64,000 nt of DNA, taken from Pseudofrankia sp. DC12 (lineage in GTDB: Bacteria > Actinomycetota > Actinomycetes > Frankiales > Frankiaceae). Position numbers and translations under genes: made by a program. This document shows, piece by piece, positions 60,143 through 64,000 of this stretch (the first letter of the stretch is position 1; each line of letters begins with the position of its first letter). The notes below the pieces were generated by a model. The model had not been told where the DNA came from and ran no database searches. It worked only from the letters and a program-made list of their open reading frames with translations. The stretch is taken from the NCBI RefSeq assembly GCF_000966285.1, contig NZ_KQ031391.1, positions 3,693,208 through 3,757,207 on the forward strand, given 5' to 3'.

Positions 60143-60895
60143 ATGGTCAGTCTGACCGGCGGGGAACCCCGCCCCCTGACGCTGGGCCAGCTCTCCGCCG
60201 GCTTACGCCGCCTCGCTGGCGCACAGGGCTCCCGAGGGTCCTGCCTCGCTCCCGCGATGGCCGGCGACGAGCCGGTCCCGGCCCGGCTGGTGCGGATGTT
60301 GCCCCGGCGCTGCGCCGACGGCCTGGCGCGCGGCGAGCAGGGGCTGACGGACCTGCCGGCCGGCGCGGTTGTCTCGGTTGTCTGGCAGCTCGACGGGGTG
60401 GGATCCGCAGTCGGGGCGCTGCTGCCGCCCGGGCATCCACGGGCCGGCCGGCTCGGCGCCCGGGTGCTGGCCGGCGCGGGGGTGTGGCCGGTGACGGTGT
60501 GGCCGGCGGACTCGGAGGTCTCGCTCGAGAGCCCGCTGATCGAGCTCGCGGACGCACCGGCCCGGCTGGTGGTGCGCGCCCCGGACCGGGACTTCGCCGG
60601 AAGCCTCGACCAGCCGGCCCGCCCGCCGGCCGAGGCAGGCCGGCTGACCAGGGCGACGGCCGGCCTGCGCCGGGACAACCGGCAGGTCCGCATCCGCGCC
60701 GCCGACCGGGTCTGGTGGCTACGGGCGACCGGCGTCTTCGGCGTCCGGGTCAGTCGTGGCGACCGCCCGGTCTACCTGACCCGCGGCATGGTCGGGCACT
60801 TCGAACCTGATGCCGACAAGCTCGACGTCAGCGTCGTCCTCGCGACCCTCGCGTCCCTGCCCAGCTCGACCTACGCACCCATCCTCGGCTTCTGA
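60143..60895 (+). CDS. Hypothetical protein, 250 aa
   Basis: A soluble-looking protein rich in Arg, Gly and Ala with a Val/Trp-rich strand pattern: LTDLPAGAVVSVVWQLDGVG, WPVTVWPADSEVSLESPLIE and VWWLRATGVFGVRVSRGDRP, ending STYAPILGF. There is no membrane segment, catalytic motif or repeat. ATG 60143 follows AAGGAGG about 12 bases upstream. The family is not recognised. Confidence 0.55.
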   Translation: MVSLTGGEPRPLTLGQLSAGLRRLAGAQGSRGSCLAPAMAGDEPVPARLVRMLPRRCADGLARGEQGLTDLPAGAVVSVVWQLDGVGSAVGALLPPGHPRAGRLGARVLAGAGVWPVTVWPADSEVSLESPLIELADAPARLVVRAPDRDFAGSLDQPARPPAEAGRLTRATAGLRRDNRQVRIRAADRVWWLRATGVFGVRVSRGDRPVYLTRGMVGHFEPDADKLDVSVVLATLASLPSSTYAPILGF

Positions 60896-61055
60896 GCCCG
60901 CGGGCCGGTTGGTACCGCCTCCGACGAGGCTGACCCGGTCTCGGCGGCGTCCTGATCTCCGTTTCGGCCCTCGGATGGTCGCAGCCGAGGCTGTTTCGTA
61001 GCCACCAGAGGGGCGAGACAGCGATCGAGGTAACGGGGCCTTCGCGAGATCGGTG

Positions 61056-61655
61056 CTAGCCGGCGACGACGCGGCGGCCCTCGAAGGCGCGGCCCAGGGT
61101 GACCTCGTCGGCCCACTCCAGGTCGCCGCCCATTGGCAGACCGCTCGCCAGCCGGCTTACCGTCAGCCCCATCGGGCCGATCTGGCGGGCCAGGTAGCTC
61201 GCGGTGACCTCGCCCTCGGTGTTCGGGTCAGTCGCGAGGATCAGCTCGGTGACCGTGCCATCCGCCAGCCGGGCGATCAGTTCTCGGATGTGCAGGTCAT
61301 CCGGGCCGACCCCGCCGATCGGGTTGATCGCTCCCCCGAGCACGTGGTAGCGGCCGCGGAACTCTCGAGTGCGCTCGATCGCGACGACGTCCTTCGGCTC
61401 CTCGACGACACAGAGCACGGTCGTGTCACGGCGCGGGTCGGAACAGATCCGGCACAGCTCGGCCTGGGCCACGTTGAAGCAGATCCGGCAGAACTGGACC
61501 TTCTCCTTGACCTCGATCAGCGCCTTGGCCAGCCGCCGGACGTCGGCCGGATCCGCCGCGAGGATGTGGAACGCGATGCGCTGCGCGCTCTTCGGACCGA
61601 TCCCGGGCAGCGCTCCGAGCTCGTCGATCAGATCCTGGACGACGCCTTCGTACAC
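61056..61655 (-). CDS. recR: Recombination protein RecR
   Basis: A 199-residue RecR: the HhH region [20 protein letters not shown], the four-Cys zinc finger ([17 protein letters not shown]), and the Toprim motif with [12 protein letters not shown] and [16 protein letters not shown]. It works with RecF and RecO to load RecA at gaps. It follows ybaB in the conserved dnaX-ybaB-recR order, though the gap of 180 bases is unusually long and holds a short tandem repeat. Confidence 0.97.
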   Translation of the reverse strand: MYEGVVQDLIDELGALPGIGPKSAQRIAFHILAADPADVRRLAKALIEVKEKVQFCRICFNVAQAELCRICSDPRRDTTVLCVVEEPKDVVAIERTREFRGRYHVLGGAINPIGGVGPDDLHIRELIARLADGTVTELILATDPNTEGEVTASYLARQIGPMGLTVSRLASGLPMGGDLEWADEVTLGRAFEGRRVVAG

Positions 61656-61740
61656 GTGTGCCTTACCGTTCCCGCGCCGTCAGCGCCGTTGTCCAACGCC
61701 TGGTCGTCACTGCCGTGGTCCGGACAGAGCCGTCGTGATT

Positions 61741-61800
61741 CGGTGCCTCGGTGCCTCGGTGCCTCGGTGGTCGGTGCCTCGGTGGTCGGTGCTCTGGTGG
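61741..61800. repeat. Short tandem repeat between ybaB and recR
   Basis: GGTGCCTC-type units (GGTGCCTC, GGTGGTC) recur about seven times over 60 bases in the usually short ybaB-recR gap. It has no coding value. It may be a slippage-prone tract. Confidence 0.6.
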
Positions 61801-61838
61801 CCGTCGGTGCCGTGGCCGGTCCGGCCTGGCAGACGCCG

Positions 61839-62303
61839 TCAGCCGCCGAGCCCGGAGATCCCGCCGGGCAGCCCCGGGAGCCCGCCGCCGAGCCCACCCA
61901 ACATGCCGCCGAGCCCGCCGGTGACCCCGGCCATCTTTTCCTCGGCCAGCTTGTGGGCGTTCGTCGTCGCGTCCCGGACGGCGGCCAGCACCAGGTCGGC
62001 CAGCGTCTCGGTGTCCTCCGCGTCGACCGCCTTCGGGCTGATCGTCAACGCGACCAGCTCACCGCCGCCGTTGACCGTCGCCGTGACGAGCCCGCCGCCG
62101 GCGCTGCCGTCGATCCGGGCCTCGGCGAGCTCTCGCTGCGCGGCGACCATCGCCGCCTGCATCTTCTGCGCCTGCTCGAAGATCGCGCCGAAGCCGCCGA
62201 GCCCGTCGCCCGTGCCACCGGCAGGGCCTGAACTGCCAGCAGGTACGGAACCTCCAGCAGGCCACGTGTTCCCGAACGGCTCGCCTGGACTCGACATGAC
62301 CAT
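61839..62303 (-). CDS. ybaB: YbaB/EbfC nucleoid-associated protein
   Basis: A 154-residue protein. The core, FGAIFEQAQKMQAAMVAAQR then ELAEARIDGSAGGGLVTATV and LVALTISPKAVDAEDTET, is the YbaB domain, a dimeric DNA-binding protein. A Gly/Pro-rich N-terminus (~40 residues) and a Gly/Leu-rich C-terminus flank it. ATG 62303 is chosen, with GTAGGATC upstream. It lies between dnaX and recR, as in most bacteria. Confidence 0.95.
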   Translation of the reverse strand: MVMSSPGEPFGNTWPAGGSVPAGSSGPAGGTGDGLGGFGAIFEQAQKMQAAMVAAQRELAEARIDGSAGGGLVTATVNGGGELVALTISPKAVDAEDTETLADLVLAAVRDATTNAHKLAEEKMAGVTGGLGGMLGGLGGGLPGLPGGISGLGG

Positions 62304-62329
62304 GATCCTACGTCCCGGGGACGACAGGT

Positions 62330-64000
62330 TCAGGTGGCACCACGTTGCTCCATGACGGTGGCGCCGAGCCCGACCCGCAGCAGCTCCATGGCGGCCGCTT
62401 CGCCGGTCAGCGTCGAGCCCGCGTGCGCGGGAGCGTCCTCGTCGTCCAGCGAAGGCTCGTCGGGCCCGCCCGACTCGGCCACCCCGGCGGGGGCTGTTCC
62501 GGGGGCGGCCGGTGCGAGGCCGCCCAGGTTGCCGCCGAGCGTGACCGGGGCGGTCCCGGGGGTACCGGCCAGGCCGGCGCCGGCCTGGTGGGCGTAGGCG
62601 GTCGTCGCGACCCCCGCGGGGGAGGCGGCCTGCGGGACCTGGGGCAGTGCGCTGCCGGCGGACGGGTCCAGGCCGGGGCCGAGCGGCCCGCGAACGGCGG
62701 TGGCGACGGCGGGGCCGGAAGCCGACGGAACCGAACCACCGCCTGGGCCGGTGGTCGCGCTGTGCCCGCCCAGGGCCGCGGGCGCGCTGCTGCCCCGGGC
62801 GGCGGCGCCGAAGCGTCCCGGGGCCTGCGGCGCGAGACCGCCACCGGGCGTGGCCGGAGTGAAGCCGGCCGGCGGCCGGGGGGTGCTGTTCGGCGGCGGG
62901 GCCGGATTGGGCGAAGCCCCTGGCATGGAGGGGTAGCCACCGCCGGACGGCGTGGCCGGCGGCCGAGCTGGCCCGCCACGAGGGCCGCCAGCCCCGGGCC
63001 GGCCGCCGCCAGGCTCGCCGATCGTCACGCGCCAGCCGCCGCCGAGCTGCTCCGCGAGCGCCTCGCAGAGCACGTCGATGTGGGTGCCCTGGCCGAACAT
63101 CTGCGCGATCCGCGGCGCGGAGAAGGCGAGGAACAACTCGCTCCCGCGGACGTCGAGGACGCTGGCGTACTCGGTGAGCAGCGCGAAGGTGGTCTGCTTG
63201 CGCCGGCGGGTCGCCGCGAGCACCTGGTCCCACACGGCACGCACGGTCGCCGCCTCGGCGCCCTCGCCGCCGCCGGGAGCCTGCGGGGCGGGTGCCGCCG
63301 GGGCGGCGGGCCGCGAGGCTTGGGGCGGCGGGGCGCTGGGTGGGCTGGCCGGAGCCGTCGGGCCGCCACCCCGGCTGCCGGGCTGCTGGGTGTCGGGCGC
63401 GGGCCCAGCCGAGCCTGCCGGGGGCTGAGGCCGCGACGTGTCCGACCGGAGCGCCCCGGCAGGCTCGGGCGGGAGGGAGGCCGGGGCGGCGGGGGCGGTC
63501 GACCCGCCCGGGGCCGTTGGGGGGGCGCCAGCCCCGGCCCGCGCGACGGGTGCCGCCGGCGGCGGGCCGGCGGCGAGGCCTCGTTCCAGCCGTTCCAGCC
63601 GGGTGAGCAGGGCCGCCGGATCGGTCGCCGCCGCCGGCAACAGCGCCCGGGCCACCACCAGTTCCAGCAACAGGCGCGGACTAGCTGTCCCGCGCATCTC
63701 CGTGAGGCCGTTGTGCAGCACGTCCGCGGTCCGGGACAGCTCGGCCGGGCCGACCCGGCCGGCCTGCGCCTTCATCCGCTCGATCTGGTCGGCGGAGAAC
63801 GCGTCCAGCAGGCCCCGCTCGGCCGCGTCCGGCACCGCCTTGATCATGATGAGGTCGCGCAGCCGGTCGAGCAGATCGGCGGTGAACCGGCGGGGGTCGT
63901 GCCCCGAGCCGACGACCTTCTCGACGACGGTGAACAGGGTCGCGCCGTCCCGAGCCGCCAGCGCGTCGACGGTCTCGTCCAGCAGCACGCCGTCGGTCAT
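62330..64000 (-). CDS. dnaX: DNA polymerase III subunit gamma/tau, C-terminal part
   Basis: The frame leaves the right edge. The visible 556 residues have the DnaX domain III fold (LIMIKAVPDAAERGLLDAFS then ADQIERMKAQAGRVGPAELS) followed by a very long Pro/Gly/Ala-rich linker and a second folded region (AATVRAVWDQVLAATRRRKQ, ELFLAFSAPRIAQMFGQGTH). The ATPase part is outside the window. It loads the beta clamp and couples polymerase to helicase. The Pro/Gly-rich tail (about 250 residues) is longer than in Escherichia coli tau. Confidence 0.93.
   Translation of the reverse strand: MTDGVLLDETVDALAARDGATLFTVVEKVVGSGHDPRRFTADLLDRLRDLIMIKAVPDAAERGLLDAFSADQIERMKAQAGRVGPAELSRTADVLHNGLTEMRGTASPRLLLELVVARALLPAAATDPAALLTRLERLERGLAAGPPPAAPVARAGAGAPPTAPGGSTAPAAPASLPPEPAGALRSDTSRPQPPAGSAGPAPDTQQPGSRGGGPTAPASPPSAPPPQASRPAAPAAPAPQAPGGGEGAEAATVRAVWDQVLAATRRRKQTTFALLTEYASVLDVRGSELFLAFSAPRIAQMFGQGTHIDVLCEALAEQLGGGWRVTIGEPGGGRPGAGGPRGGPARPPATPSGGGYPSMPGASPNPAPPPNSTPRPPAGFTPATPGGGLAPQAPGRFGAAARGSSAPAALGGHSATTGPGGGSVPSASGPAVATAVRGPLGPGLDPSAGSALPQVPQAASPAGVATTAYAHQAGAGLAGTPGTAPVTLGGNLGGLAPAAPGTAPAGVAESGGPDEPSLDDEDAPAHAGSTLTGEAAAMELLRVGLGATVMEQRGAT

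Overview
The window is high-GC DNA with many GTG starts, GTGA/ATGA gene overlaps and actinobacterial marker genes: an XRE/DUF397 pair, BlaI-M56, TerD, and dnaX-ybaB-recR near asd-lysC. It fits a filamentous actinobacterium. A Frankia-type genome is my best guess from overall style, but nothing here proves the genus.

Layout. From 1 to 7.8 kb there are small chromosomal units: the end of a DMT permease, a NUDIX regulator / SPFH / NAD-kinase-like group, an XRE-DUF397 pair and a cupin. From about 7.9 to 40.6 kb the DNA is accessory and heavily rearranged. It holds three PIN-domain toxin-antitoxin pairs, two copies of a promoter-hairpin-NYN ribonuclease module (one with an in-frame stop), a Fic protein, an AlbA_2 ATP-binding regulator, an IS4-type insertion with a 10-bp target duplication inside a HxlR gene, and two 199-bp MITE-like units with 7-bp target duplications. 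It also holds a partial duplication of htpG plus a DUF2461 gene, and many gene fragments (MarR, TetR, sigma factor, F420-type oxidoreductase, quinone oxidoreductase, cupin). Four truncated copies of the 5' end of one HhH-GPD glycosylase gene lie along this region, and the intact gene closes it at 40.0-40.6 kb. From 40.6 to 64 kb the DNA is mostly ordinary chromosome: ogt, an MFS exporter with its MarR regulator, BlaI-M56, CPBP protease, CYTH-CHAD, cold-shock protein, asd-lysC, an ABC transporter remnant, terD, recR, ybaB and dnaX.

The best candidate for an undescribed system is at 32.6-36.6 kb. A large LuxR/ATPase regulator is followed by a 54-residue protein, a protein with a nitrile-hydratase-leader (NHLP) domain and a short Gly-Gly-bounded tail, and a 231-residue protein with a hydrophobic, bacteriocin-like segment. 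No known modifying enzyme is adjacent, so the role is open. The other strong observations are the MITE pair, the repeated glycosylase fragments, and the hairpin that starts almost at the predicted transcription start of the NYN genes.
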